From the NCBI RefSeq assembly GCF_025655475.1, contig NZ_JAHTIK010000001.1, positions 3,497,640 to 3,541,042 on the forward strand: 43,403 bases of DNA. The letters are read 5' to 3'. Position numbers and translations under genes: made by a program. The stretch comes from Kitasatospora sp. DSM 101779. GTDB taxonomy: Bacteria > Actinomycetota > Actinomycetes > Streptomycetales > Streptomycetaceae. Within the stretch, counting starts at the first letter, position 1. The number at the start of each line of letters is the position of its first letter. Below are positions 16,644 to 24,742 of the stretch, piece after piece. Under the pieces are notes generated by a model. It searched no databases and was not told the DNA's origin. It saw only the letters and a list, made by a program, of their open reading frames with translations.

Positions 16644-17333
16644 GTGCCCGACACCCGTACACCCGTCCGCCCCGACTTCCGGGGCGACTTCGAGATCCAC
16701 CTGACCGTCGCCCCGCAGCAGGGCCCGGCGCTCGCGGCCTGGGCCGCGGGGCGCGGTCTCAAGGTCGTCGACATCGAGCTCGCCCGGGGGGCCGTCCCCC
16801 GGCAGCCGATGCTCACCCTGACTGTCTCCGGCACGCTCGCCGAAGCCGAGGAACTCGCCGCCCGGACGGGTGCGGAAGCGGGCGCCGCCGGGTTCCCCGT
16901 GCTCCGCACCAAGATCGAGGCCGCGCCCTGGACGGCCGGCGTCCCCGCCACCGACGGCCGGGCCCGGGCCCTCGGCCCCGCCTACTACTTCGAACACCAC
17001 GTCAAACTGCTGCTGGACGCACCGCCCGGGCCCGAGCTGGCCGCCGCCGCCGAGCGCCACGACGCCCACCTGTCCCGCAACGCGCGCCGCACCCGGCCGG
17101 ACGGCCGGACCGAGTTCTTCGTCACCCAGCGCTGCCGCCTGGTCGGCGCCGACACCGCCGGCCGCCGCCTGGACGCGCTGCTCGCCGCCCTCGCCGGCCA
17201 CCGGATCACCTCCGTCGAGCGGGAGTTCGCTGTGCTCGACACCGCCGAGGCACTCGACGCCGGCTGGATCGCGGAAGCCCGCCCCGCGGAAGCCCAGCCC
17301 TCCCCGGACACCGGTGAAAGGACCGCCCGATGA
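16644..17333 (+). CDS. Two-domain protein with tandem ferredoxin-like repeats, unknown function
   Basis: The protein has 229 residues. The GTG start follows AGGA by 7 bases. Two halves show the same predicted beta-alpha-beta-beta-alpha-beta order. The first (about 15-96) has FEIHLTV, GPALAAWAAGRG, KVVDIEL, MLTLTVSG, an Ala/Glu helix and VLRTKIE. The second (about 113-200) has FEHHVKLLL, GPELAAAAERHD, AHLSRNARRT, EFFVTQRCRL, a helix and ITSVEREFAV. It overlaps the nucleotidyltransferase gene by four bases (ATGA), so the products are made together and probably interact. In canonical AbiE operons this position is held by the winged-helix antitoxin AbiEi, which this protein does not resemble. No function is known to me. 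Confidence 0.8.
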   Translation: MPDTRTPVRPDFRGDFEIHLTVAPQQGPALAAWAAGRGLKVVDIELARGAVPRQPMLTLTVSGTLAEAEELAARTGAEAGAAGFPVLRTKIEAAPWTAGVPATDGRARALGPAYYFEHHVKLLLDAPPGPELAAAAERHDAHLSRNARRTRPDGRTEFFVTQRCRLVGADTAGRRLDALLAALAGHRITSVEREFAVLDTAEALDAGWIAEARPAEAQPSPDTGERTAR

Positions 17334-18403
17334 CCGACTCCTCCTGGCAGAACCTCGGCTACGGCCCCTGGAGCGAGCAGCTCAGCCTGCCGCACACGCG
17401 CCCCACCGACAGCGAACTCACCGAGCTCGAACTCCCGCGCTCGATCCGCCCGGTGGCCGGCGAGGGCGTCGTCCAGCGGGCGGTCTTCGACCCCTCGCTG
17501 CGGGGCTACGTCAAGGCGATGCGGGCCGGCGACCCGGAGTTCGCCGACCCGGCCACCGGCGCCCGCTGGTACGCCGCCCGGCGGGAGGCCCTGGACACCG
17601 TGCTCGCCGCCGTCGCCGCCTCACCCTGGGCCGGGCACCTGGTGCTGCGCGGATCGGTGCTGCTCACCGCCTGGTTCGGGGCGGACGCCCGCGAGCCCGG
17701 CGACCTCGACTTCGTCGTGACGCCGACCGACTGGGAGCTCGACGACCCGCGCACCGACGGCCTGCTCACCGGACTGGCGGCCGCCGCCGAACGGCTCTCC
17801 GGCACCGTCCGGCTGCACGCCGACCGAGCCGTCCGGGACGAGATCTGGACGTACGACCGCGTCCCGGGCCGCCGCCTCGTCCTGCCGTGGAGCGCCGACG
17901 GCCTGCCCGAGGGCACCGTCCAGCTGGACTTCGTCTTCACCGAGCCGCTGGCCACCGAGCCCGTCCGCACCGCCGTGCCTCCGCTCTCCGGCTCCGGCAC
18001 GCCCGCCGAACTGCGCACCGCCGACCGCGAGCTCTCGCTCGCCTGGAAGATCCTCTGGCTGGTCAGCGACGGCTTCGCCCAGGGCAAGGACCTGTACGAC
18101 GCCGTCCTGCTCGCCGAGTCCGCCCCGCTCCGCTACGAGCTGCTGCGGGACGTCTTCCTCACGTCCCACCCGTGGTGGGCCACCCGGCCGCTGGTCACCG
18201 ATGACGTCGCCGAGCCGCTGGAGCGCGTCGAGTGGGACGAGTTCCTCAAGGAGCACCCGCAGGTCGGCACCGCCGAGGAGTACGGCGAGCGGCTGCTCGC
18301 CGCCCTCGCCCCGACCTTCGGCGGCCGCAGCGAGGAGGAGCTCCGCGCGGTGTGGCTGCCGCCGGCGTCCACCACGGAATCCGACGGCCCCGGCGCGCGT
18401 TGA
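17330..18403 (+). CDS. AbiEii/AbiGii-type nucleotidyltransferase
   Basis: The protein has 357 residues. [27 protein letters not shown] is the DNA-polymerase-beta-like nucleotidyltransferase core: Gly108-Ser109 plus metal ligands Asp125 and Asp127, with a third Asp at about 200 in TVQLDFVF. Downstream, [26 protein letters not shown] gives the conserved Lys240 and the KDxYD motif of AbiEii/AbiGii toxins (PF08843). Members NMPylate or otherwise nucleotidylate tRNA or protein targets and act in phage defence or toxin-antitoxin pairs. The start overlaps the preceding gene (ATGA); GAAAGGA lies 8 bases upstream. The operon context with a membrane protease and msrA is unlike a mobile AbiE module. Confidence 0.87.
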   Translation: MTDSSWQNLGYGPWSEQLSLPHTRPTDSELTELELPRSIRPVAGEGVVQRAVFDPSLRGYVKAMRAGDPEFADPATGARWYAARREALDTVLAAVAASPWAGHLVLRGSVLLTAWFGADAREPGDLDFVVTPTDWELDDPRTDGLLTGLAAAAERLSGTVRLHADRAVRDEIWTYDRVPGRRLVLPWSADGLPEGTVQLDFVFTEPLATEPVRTAVPPLSGSGTPAELRTADRELSLAWKILWLVSDGFAQGKDLYDAVLLAESAPLRYELLRDVFLTSHPWWATRPLVTDDVAEPLERVEWDEFLKEHPQVGTAEEYGERLLAALAPTFGGRSEEELRAVWLPPASTTESDGPGAR

Positions 18404-18443
18404 ACCCACCGCAACCCGACCCGCCGGACCCCTGGAGCAGGCC

Positions 18444-19109
18444 TTGCTGTTCAACCGCCACAAGAGCGCTCTCGTCACCGCCGACCAGGCGCTGCCCGGC
18501 CGCACGACTCCGCTGTTCACCGTCTCCGACCTGCACACCGTCCTCGGCACCCCGCTCACCGGCCCCTACCCGGAGGGCCTGGAGGTCGCCGACTTCGGCC
18601 TCGGCTGTTTCTGGGGCGCCGAGCGCGCCTTCTGGCAGCTGCCGGGCGTCTGGACGACGCTGGTCGGCTACCAGGGCGGCCACACCGAGAACCCGACCTA
18701 CGAGGAGGTCTGCAGCGGCCTCACGGGGCACACCGAGGCCGTCCGCGTCGTCTTCGACCCGGCCCGGATCTCCTACGAGACGCTGCTGAAGACCTTCTGG
18801 GAGGCCCACGACCCGACCCAGGGCTTCCGGCAGGGCAACGACGTCGGCACCCAGTACCGCTCGGCGGTATACACCCACTCGCCGGCCCAGCAGGCCGCCG
18901 CCGAGGCCTCCCGGGACGCCTTCCAGCCCGAGCTCACCGCCCTCGGCTTCGGCGCGATCACCACCGAGATCGCCCCCGCCGCCGCCTTCTACCCGGCCGA
19001 GCCCTACCACCAGCAGTACCTCTCCGAGGCCAAGAACCCCAACGGCTACTGCGGCCTCGGCGGCACCGGCGCCTCCTGCCCGATCGGCGTCGCGAGGACC
19101 AACGGCTGA
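18444..19109 (+). CDS. msrA: Peptide-methionine (S)-S-oxide reductase MsrA
   Basis: The protein has 221 residues. I chose TTG 18444 because GGAG lies 7 bases upstream and it gives the N-terminal extension common in streptomycete MsrA. It reduces methionine S-sulfoxide in proteins. The catalytic cysteine is in [14 protein letters not shown] (Cys55), followed by [28 protein letters not shown], the hallmark of MsrA, and [23 protein letters not shown] resolving Cys is present near the C-terminus ([13 protein letters not shown]). It is the last gene of the five-gene operon, 40 bp after the nucleotidyltransferase, with a strong hairpin 10 bp beyond its stop. Confidence 0.96.
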   Translation: MLFNRHKSALVTADQALPGRTTPLFTVSDLHTVLGTPLTGPYPEGLEVADFGLGCFWGAERAFWQLPGVWTTLVGYQGGHTENPTYEEVCSGLTGHTEAVRVVFDPARISYETLLKTFWEAHDPTQGFRQGNDVGTQYRSAVYTHSPAQQAAAEASRDAFQPELTALGFGAITTEIAPAAAFYPAEPYHQQYLSEAKNPNGYCGLGGTGASCPIGVARTNG

Positions 19110-19118
19110 GCGACCGAT

Positions 19119-19149
19119 GAGGGCGGTGCCGCGCGGCGGCACCGCCCTC
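19119..19149 (+). terminator. Terminator hairpin after msrA
   Basis: 14-bp perfect arms (19119-19132 and 19136-19149) with a 3-nt loop begin 10 bp after the msrA stop, ending the operon that starts at 13752. Confidence 0.8.
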
Positions 19150-19293
19150 GCGGTTCGTCCCGGGCCCGTGGCCGCCTCCGGCTCCGTGGCGGGGGGCGGG
19201 TGGGCGGCGGAGACTGATGGTGTCGGCAGGGTGGCCCGGAGGCCGCAAGGGGCGGTGGACCGGGTGGTCGCCCCCGTTCGGAGGAGATGCGCG

Positions 19294-19659
19294 ATGGCCG
19301 GTCTTGTCCGCATGAGCCTGGACTCGCCCGAGGAGGTCCGCCCCTTCGAGGACGGCCGCGGCCAGGTGGAGTTGGTCAACCTGGAGGGCGGCGCGGTGGG
19401 CCGCGGCACCTTCGAACCCGGCTGGCAGTGGTCGAAGCACGTCAAGCCGATCGCCGGCACGGAGAGCTGCCAGGCCTCCCACATGGGGTACGTCATCTCC
19501 GGCCGGATGAAGATCGTGATGGACGACGGCCAGGAGGACGAGTTCGGCCCGGGTGACTTCATGATCTGCCCGCCGGGGCACGACGCGTGGGTGCTCGGCG
19601 ACGAGGCGTTCGTGGCGATCGACTGGCAGGGCTTCGCCGACTACGCCAAGCGGTCCTGA
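19294..19659 (+). CDS. Cupin domain protein
   Basis: The protein has 121 residues. ATG 19294 follows GAGGAG by 7 bases. The single cupin barrel shows motif 1 as GWQWSKHVKPIAGTESCQASHMGYVISGRMKIV and motif 2 as GPGDFMICPPGHDAWVLGDEAFVAIDW. His residues in motif 1 (KH, SH) and the PPGH of motif 2 could bind a metal. Solitary cupins of this size may be small-molecule isomerases, dioxygenases or ligand sensors; nothing here narrows that. It is monocistronic and convergent with the L,D-transpeptidase gene, with a shared terminator between them. Confidence 0.9.
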   Translation: MAGLVRMSLDSPEEVRPFEDGRGQVELVNLEGGAVGRGTFEPGWQWSKHVKPIAGTESCQASHMGYVISGRMKIVMDDGQEDEFGPGDFMICPPGHDAWVLGDEAFVAIDWQGFADYAKRS

Positions 19660-19672
19660 CGGGCAGAGCAGT

Positions 19673-19705
19673 CCCACGGAGCCCCGCCCCACCGGGCTCC
19701 GTGGG
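19673..19705. terminator. Bidirectional terminator between cupin and L,D-transpeptidase genes
   Basis: 12-bp perfect arms (19673-19684 and 19694-19705) with a 9-nt loop lie between the two convergent stops. Confidence 0.75.
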
Positions 19706-19728
19706 CCCCGTGGGACGCCGTCGGCCCG

Positions 19729-21003
19729 TCAGACGGCGCTGCCGGCCTTCCAGTCGGCCCAGCTCATGTTCCAGCCGTTCAGGCCGTTGGCCGGGTCGAC
19801 CGGCCGGTCGCCGGAGTTGACCACCTCGACCACGTCCCCGACCAGGGAGTCCTTGAAGAAGACGGCGGCGTCGGTCTGCGGGTCGCCCGCACCCTTGACG
19901 TCGCGCAGGGCGATGCAGCCGTGGCTGAGGTTCTGCGCCCCGAAGGCGCTCTCGGGCGACCAGTAGTTGCCGTGGATGAAGGTGCCCGAGGTGGTGAGGC
20001 GCTGGGCGTGCGGCACGTCGGGGATGTTGTACTCGTCGCCGAGGCCGACGGTCTGGGAGTCCATCTTGGTCTGCAGGTACTGCTCGGCGATGACGAGCTT
20101 GCCGCCCCAGGTCCGGGTGGCGGGCGCGCCGCCGATGATCGGGTACGTGGCGGTGACCACGCCGTCGGTGGTGACGGTGAGTGTGTCGGCGGAGAGGTCG
20201 GCGACACTGGTGCGGCTGCGGCCGACGGTGAAGCCGACGTCCTTGGACTGCGTGCCGTAGACGCCCTTGGCGCCTTCGACGTCCTTGAGCCGCAGGCTGA
20301 GGGTGACGGCGGTGCCCTTGGCCCAGTACTCCTGCGGACGGAAGTCGAGCCGGGTGCTGGAGACCCAGTGGCCGACGATCTCGACACCGGGCCGCGCGGT
20401 GACGGTGATCGCCTCCTGGACGGCCTTCCGGTTGGTGATCGGCCGGCTGAAGTTGATCGAGACGGGCATGCCGACGCCGACGGTGGCGCCGTTCTCCGGG
20501 GTGAAGTGGCCGACGAAGGTGTTGGCGGGGGCGGCGGTGGCGAAGGCCGCGTGCGCGTCGGCCTCCAGGTCGTCCGGGTCGGTGGCGACGGCGGCCACGG
20601 TGTAGCGGGTGCCGCTGCTGAGCGGGTCGGTGGAGGCCCAGCCGAGCCGGTCGGCGGAGAGGGTGCCGGCGACCGCCCGGCCCTTCTCGTCGGTGGCGGT
20701 GACGGAGGTCAGGGTGCCCCCGGTGACGGCGACCTTGATCGGCCGGGTGAAGGGGGCCGCGGTGGCGCCGTCTGCCGGGGTGACGGTTATTCGGGCGGCC
20801 GAGGTCTTCGGGGTGTCGACCCCCTTGGTGGTGGCCGCTCCGGAGGGCGCTGCGCCGGCCTTGCCGGCCGCGTTGCCGTTCCCGCCGCCGGTGTCGCCGT
20901 TGCAGGCCGCGACCAGCAGGGCGGGGGCGGCGAGCAGGCCGCCCAGGACGCCGCGCCGGGTCCAGTTGCTGCTCCCGGCCTGCTGGTTCTCGGGTGCGGT
21001 CAC
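19729..21003 (-). CDS. Lipoprotein L,D-transpeptidase (YkuD domain with Ig-like domains)
   Basis: The protein has 424 residues. GTG 21003 has AGGGAG at the right distance. The signal peptide contains TRRGVLGGLLAAPALLVAAC: a twin-arginine-like pair and an LVAAC lipobox with Cys34. Two Ig-like domains follow (about 75-160 and 165-255; TVTPADGATAAPFTRPIKVAVTGG, FTPENGATVGVGMPVSINFSRPI), then the YkuD catalytic domain. The active-site signature is HGNYWSPESAFGAQNLSHGCIALRD, with catalytic Cys at about 363. This is the standard actinobacterial Ldt layout, as in LdtMt2. It should form 3-3 peptidoglycan cross-links at the cell surface. Confidence 0.95.
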   Translation of the reverse strand: MTAPENQQAGSSNWTRRGVLGGLLAAPALLVAACNGDTGGGNGNAAGKAGAAPSGAATTKGVDTPKTSAARITVTPADGATAAPFTRPIKVAVTGGTLTSVTATDEKGRAVAGTLSADRLGWASTDPLSSGTRYTVAAVATDPDDLEADAHAAFATAAPANTFVGHFTPENGATVGVGMPVSINFSRPITNRKAVQEAITVTARPGVEIVGHWVSSTRLDFRPQEYWAKGTAVTLSLRLKDVEGAKGVYGTQSKDVGFTVGRSRTSVADLSADTLTVTTDGVVTATYPIIGGAPATRTWGGKLVIAEQYLQTKMDSQTVGLGDEYNIPDVPHAQRLTTSGTFIHGNYWSPESAFGAQNLSHGCIALRDVKGAGDPQTDAAVFFKDSLVGDVVEVVNSGDRPVDPANGLNGWNMSWADWKAGSAV

Positions 21004-21141
21004 GTGGTTCTCCCTGCTGCTCGGCGGGGCGCCCGGCGCCCGGTACGGATCGTGAGCACGGCACAACGGGGCGAATACACCCGTTCGGCGCACATGTTCC
21101 AGATCGTACGAGAGTACTTGCCATACCTCCATATCGGACAA

Positions 21142-21175
21142 AAGGCCCGGTCCGGAGGGATCCGGACCGGGCCTT
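21142..21175 (-). terminator. Terminator of the small acidic protein gene
   Basis: 15-bp perfect arms (21142-21156 and 21161-21175) with a GGGA loop lie 38 bp beyond the stop at 21213, between it and the L,D-transpeptidase gene. Confidence 0.75.
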
Positions 21176-21212
21176 GCCGCCGTGCGGCGGTGCCGCGCGG
21201 GCGCGACGAGGG

Positions 21213-21539
21213 CTACTCGACGCTGTACTCGTCCCAGCTCTCCTCGTCCGGGTCGAAGTCGGTGTGCGCCGACTCCCAGGTGGCCGAGGTCAGCTCGATG
21301 CCGGGGACGTCGCCGAGCAGTGCCACCGGGTCGATGAAGTGGGCGAGCGAGCCGGACGGGTCCACCTCGATGGCCTCGACGGACTGGGCGCGCTCCTCGT
21401 CGTCGAGGTACTCGTCGTTCTCGACCTGGGCAAGGGCGGCGGTCTTGAGGGCCTGCTCGTCGGTGATCTCGGCAATGAGCTCGATCTTGAGCCGTACGTA
21501 ACGCGGTGCGTCCTGCGCGGGCAGGTCAGTGCTGGTCAT
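21213..21539 (-). CDS. Small acidic conserved hypothetical protein
   Basis: The protein has 108 residues with an ATG start. It is strongly acidic, with an Asp/Glu-rich tail (HTDFDPDEESWDEYSVE). The N-terminal part APRYVRLKIELIAEITDEQALKTAALAQVEN reads as a beta strand followed by a helix. There is no signal peptide, membrane span or cysteine. It has its own terminator downstream and a long structured intergenic region upstream, so it is probably monocistronic. I recall no function; acidic proteins of this type are common in streptomycetes. Confidence 0.75.
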   Translation of the reverse strand: MTSTDLPAQDAPRYVRLKIELIAEITDEQALKTAALAQVENDEYLDDEERAQSVEAIEVDPSGSLAHFIDPVALLGDVPGIELTSATWESAHTDFDPDEESWDEYSVE

Positions 21540-22031
21540 GGCGGCGAGCCTAGGTCAGCGGGCGGGCGGACCCAAACCGGTGCGCCGGAACGCGCGCAGG
21601 CCGGTGCCGGCACGCGCGACGGTCGGCGGGGAAACACGGAAGGGCCGGCCCCCGTACCGGGGACCGGCCCTTCCGCCTCCGCCGGGACTCCCCCACCCGG
21701 GAGCCGCGGAGACGCGCCTTTCGGCGCGATGGGTGCCGCGGGGGCCGCCGCACCCTGTTGATCGGTCGGAACCGAACAGGGGCGGGACGACGGCAACCCC
21801 CGCGGGCGGGACACGGAGGGCCGGGTCAGGGCCGACCGACGTGTCCGTGGTGACTGCGGGACCGGGGAGCCGCTCCCGACCTCCGCTGTCACCATGCTCG
21901 GCGTCTTGCCGTTGACCAATACGATGCACGACCGTTGTTAACGGCCTGATGCGCCGAGGTGACGTCGGTGTACCAACTGGTGGGACGGCGCACCTTCACC
22001 CGATCGGCCCGCCGCGCCCGGTGACCGAGGG
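21540..22031. other. 492-bp intergenic region with hairpins, no gene assigned
   Basis: It lies between the cystathionine beta-synthase stop and the start of the small acidic gene. It contains a long hairpin at 21637-21675 (12-bp outer arms, one mismatch, 4-bp inner arms), a less GC-rich stretch at 21905-21950 with the inverted repeat CCGTT-n3-AACGG, and ACCA-n2-TGGT near 21972. A short minus-strand frame runs through 21536-21919, but its composition is unconvincing. Leader RNA or a small RNA is possible. Confidence 0.35.
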
Positions 22032-23432
22032 TCAGTGGCCGGCCCGGCTGGTGAGGAAGGCCAGCAGGTCCTGCCGGGTGACGATGCCCTGCGGCTTGCC
22101 CTCGACCAGCACGACCACCGCGTCGGCCTTCTCCAGCACCGTCATCAGGTTGGTCACCGACTCGCCGGAGCCGACCACCGGCAGCGGCTTGGACATCACC
22201 TTGTCGAGGCTGTCGGTCAGCTTGATCTGCTGCGAGAACAGGCCCTCCAGCAGCTCCCGCTCGACGATCGAGCCGATCACTTCGCCGGCCATCACGTCGG
22301 GGTGGCCGGCGCCCGGCGACACGATCGGCATCTGGGAGACGCCGAAGTCGCGCAGCACCTGGACGGCCTCGGCGACGGTCTCGTTGGGGTGCATGTGGAC
22401 GAACTGCGGGATGCCCTCGTGCTCCAGCGCGTCCTTGCGGGCCAGCACCTCGCCGATGTGCGCCTCGTCGGTGGCGGTGGGCAGGAAGCCGTAGTCGGCC
22501 ATCCAGTCGTCGTTGAAGATCTTGGAGAGGTAGCCGCGGCCGCCGTCCGGCAGCAGCACGACGACCACGTCGTCCGGACCGAGCCGCTTGGCGACCTCCA
22601 GCGCGGCGACCACGGCCATGCCGCAGGAGCCGCCGACCAGCAGGCCCTCCTCCTTGGCGAGGCGGCGGGTCATCTGGAAGGAGTCCTTGTCGGACACGGC
22701 CACGATCTCGTCCGCGACGGTGCGGTCGTAGGCGGTCGGCCAGAAGTCCTCGCCGACGCCCTCGACCAGGTAGGGGCGGCCGGTGCCGCCGGAGTACACC
22801 GAGCCCTCCGGGTCGGCGCCGACGACCTGGACCTTGCCGCCGGAGACGTCCTTGAGGTACCGGCCGGTGCCGGAGATGGTGCCGCCGGTACCGACGCCGG
22901 CGACGAAGTGGGTGATCTTCCCGTCGGTCTGCTCCCACAGCTCCGGGCCGGTGGAGTGGTAGTGCGAGGCCGGGTTGTCCGGGTTGGAGTACTGGTCCGG
23001 CTTCCAGGCGTTCGGGGTCTCGCGCACCAGCCGGTCGGAGACGTTGTAGTAGGAGTCCGGGTGCTCGGGCGCGACGGCGGTCGGGCAGACGACCACCTCG
23101 GCGCCATAGGCGCGCAGCGTGTTGATCTTGTCGGTGGACACCTTGTCAGGGCAGACGAAGATGCACTTGTAGCCCTTCTGCTGGGCCACGATCGCCAGGC
23201 CGACGCCGGTGTTGCCGGATGTGGGCTCGACGATGGTGCCGCCGGGCTTGAGCGCGCCCGAGGCCTCGGCGGCCTCGATCATGCGCAGCGCGATCCGGTC
23301 CTTCACGCTGCCGCCCGGGTTGAAGTACTCGACCTTCGCGAGCACGGTGGCGCTGATGCCCTCGGTGACCTTGTTCAGCTTCACCAGCGGCGTGTCGCCG
23401 ACCAGCTCGATGATCGAATTGCTGTACCGCAC
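22032..23432 (-). CDS. cbs: Cystathionine beta-synthase
   Basis: The protein has 466 residues. The GTG start follows GGGAGGA. It condenses serine or an activated serine with homocysteine to make cystathionine, feeding cysteine synthesis. The PLP lysine is in NPGGSVKDRIALRM (Lys44), with PTSGNTGVGLA and GVGTGGTISGTGRYL binding cofactor and phosphate. Two CBS domains follow the catalytic part (MHPNETVAEAVQVLRDFGVSQMPIV and DKVMSKPLPVVGSGESVTNLMTVL...KPQGIVTRQDLLAFL), suggesting regulation by an adenosyl ligand. The N-terminal haem domain of the animal enzymes is absent. Together with metB in this window it completes the transsulfuration route. Confidence 0.95.
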   Translation of the reverse strand: MRYSNSIIELVGDTPLVKLNKVTEGISATVLAKVEYFNPGGSVKDRIALRMIEAAEASGALKPGGTIVEPTSGNTGVGLAIVAQQKGYKCIFVCPDKVSTDKINTLRAYGAEVVVCPTAVAPEHPDSYYNVSDRLVRETPNAWKPDQYSNPDNPASHYHSTGPELWEQTDGKITHFVAGVGTGGTISGTGRYLKDVSGGKVQVVGADPEGSVYSGGTGRPYLVEGVGEDFWPTAYDRTVADEIVAVSDKDSFQMTRRLAKEEGLLVGGSCGMAVVAALEVAKRLGPDDVVVVLLPDGGRGYLSKIFNDDWMADYGFLPTATDEAHIGEVLARKDALEHEGIPQFVHMHPNETVAEAVQVLRDFGVSQMPIVSPGAGHPDVMAGEVIGSIVERELLEGLFSQQIKLTDSLDKVMSKPLPVVGSGESVTNLMTVLEKADAVVVLVEGKPQGIVTRQDLLAFLTSRAGH

Positions 23433-23577
23433 GGGGGTCCTCCCGGTAGTGGCGCGTGTGACTGTGGGTGTCTAAAGGGTATGGCCACGGATGGCCGACG
23501 GCCGCCGATAGCGGCACGGCCGGGAGGGGTACTACGGGGTTACGAGGACTCTGGAAGACCGCACAAGGGGGTGCAGG

Positions 23578-24660
23578 ATGCCAGGGGCACAGGCGTCGAG
23601 GGCCAGGGTGGCCCGCCGGATCGCGACCGCGGCGGCGTACGGCGGCGGCGGGATCGGACTGCTGGGCGTGGGGCTCGCCGGACTGCTGCTGACCGAGAGC
23701 AGGATGGCGATCCGGGCGATCGGGCTGCTGGAGGGCGATCCGCCGCGCGCGGACGGCGTGTACGGCGACGCCTTCACCGATGCCGGGACGATCGCCCCGG
23801 CCTCCGGCGAACCGCCGCTGGTGCTCGCCTTCCTCGGCGACTCGACCGCGGCGGGCCTCGGCGTGAACCGCGGCCGGGAGACCCCGGGCGCGCTGCTGGC
23901 CTCGGGCCTGGCCTCGGTGGCCGAGCGCCGGGTGCGGCTGGTGAACGTGGCCAAGTCGGGGGCGCGCTCGGAGGACCTGGTGGACCAGGCGGCGCTGGCC
24001 CTGCCGCACCGCCCGGCCCTCGCGGTGATCATGATCGGCGCCAACGACGTGACCCGGCACAGCCCGGCGGCGCAGTGCGTGCGACAGCTGGGCGATGCGG
24101 TGCGGATCCTGCGGTCGGCCGGGTGCGAGGTGGTGGTCGGCACCTGCCCGGATCTCGGCACCATCAAGCCGGTGCGGCCGCCGCTGCGCTGGGTGGCCCG
24201 GCGTCTGAGCCGACAGCTGGCCGCGGCGCAGACGATCGCGGTGGTGGAGGCCGGCGGGCGGACGGTGTCGCTGGGTTCGCTGCTCGGGCCGGAGTTCGCG
24301 ACCCGGCCGGAGCTCTTCGCGGCCGACCGCTACCACCCCTCGGCGCAGGGCTACGCGACGGCGGCGATGGCGATGCTGCCCTCGCTGTGCGCGACGCTGG
24401 ACCTGTGGCCCGAGGAGGAGGACGACACCTCGGGCGAGGCACCGGCCGCGCAGGCGGTGCTGCCGGTCGAGGTCGCGGCCGCGGCGGCGGCGGGCCGCTC
24501 CGGCACCGAGGTCGCGGCGGCCGGCACCGGGCCCGCGGCGCGGCGCTGGGCGCTGATGCGGCACCGGCTGCGGCTCGGCCTGCCGGGCACGCCGGAGCCC
24601 GAGGCGGCGTCGGCCAGCTCACACCCGGGATCGGGTGACGCCGGGGCTACTAAGCGGTAA
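23578..24660 (+). CDS. SGNH/GDSL hydrolase with an N-terminal membrane anchor
   Basis: The protein has 360 residues. An N-terminal hydrophobic helix (about 20-40) anchors or exports it. Block I is FLGDSTAAGLG with nucleophile Ser89, block II NVAKSGARSEDL, block III IGANDVTR (Asn156), and block V ADRYHPSAQGY with Asp250 and His253. This is a complete catalytic set. The Ala-rich C-terminus (about 280-360) is low-complexity and probably disordered. It is an esterase or lipase type whose substrate is not predictable. It is divergent from cystathionine beta-synthase with a 145-bp spacer. Acetyl-CoA acetyltransferase follows 82 bp downstream. Confidence 0.92.
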   Translation: MPGAQASRARVARRIATAAAYGGGGIGLLGVGLAGLLLTESRMAIRAIGLLEGDPPRADGVYGDAFTDAGTIAPASGEPPLVLAFLGDSTAAGLGVNRGRETPGALLASGLASVAERRVRLVNVAKSGARSEDLVDQAALALPHRPALAVIMIGANDVTRHSPAAQCVRQLGDAVRILRSAGCEVVVGTCPDLGTIKPVRPPLRWVARRLSRQLAAAQTIAVVEAGGRTVSLGSLLGPEFATRPELFAADRYHPSAQGYATAAMAMLPSLCATLDLWPEEEDDTSGEAPAAQAVLPVEVAAAAAAGRSGTEVAAAGTGPAARRWALMRHRLRLGLPGTPEPEAASASSHPGSGDAGATKR

Positions 24661-24742
24661 TTTTCCTCCCGAGTGTCATCGGGAGCCGATACGCGCCCTC
24701 AAGTGAATGCGCGCTAGCCGGCCGATCTGCGAGGAGCCCACC

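Noticed and set aside
12363..17201. A 1612-codon minus-strand open frame spanning metB and the M48 operon
   Set aside because: Only its last 384 codons (metB) show family motifs. The rest is antisense to well-supported genes and is open because of high GC third positions.
17330..18403. Reading the nucleotidyltransferase as part of a mobile AbiE phage-defence island
   Set aside because: There is no integrase, transposase, tRNA junction, GC shift or AbiEi gene nearby. The flanking genes look like core chromosome.
21536..21919. A minus-strand frame of 127 codons in the 21540-22031 gap
   Set aside because: Composition is Arg/Pro/Ser-rich, it runs through a terminator-like hairpin, and it has no good ribosome site. 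I kept the region as unassigned.
23433..23577. A Cys-rich attenuator leader peptide before cystathionine beta-synthase
   Set aside because: I searched the 145-bp spacer on the minus strand and saw no short frame with a ribosome site and clustered Cys codons.
24666..24685. A small hairpin (7-bp arms) between the SGNH hydrolase and thiolase genes
   Set aside because: The arms are short and the T-run is on the wrong side for a rightward terminator.
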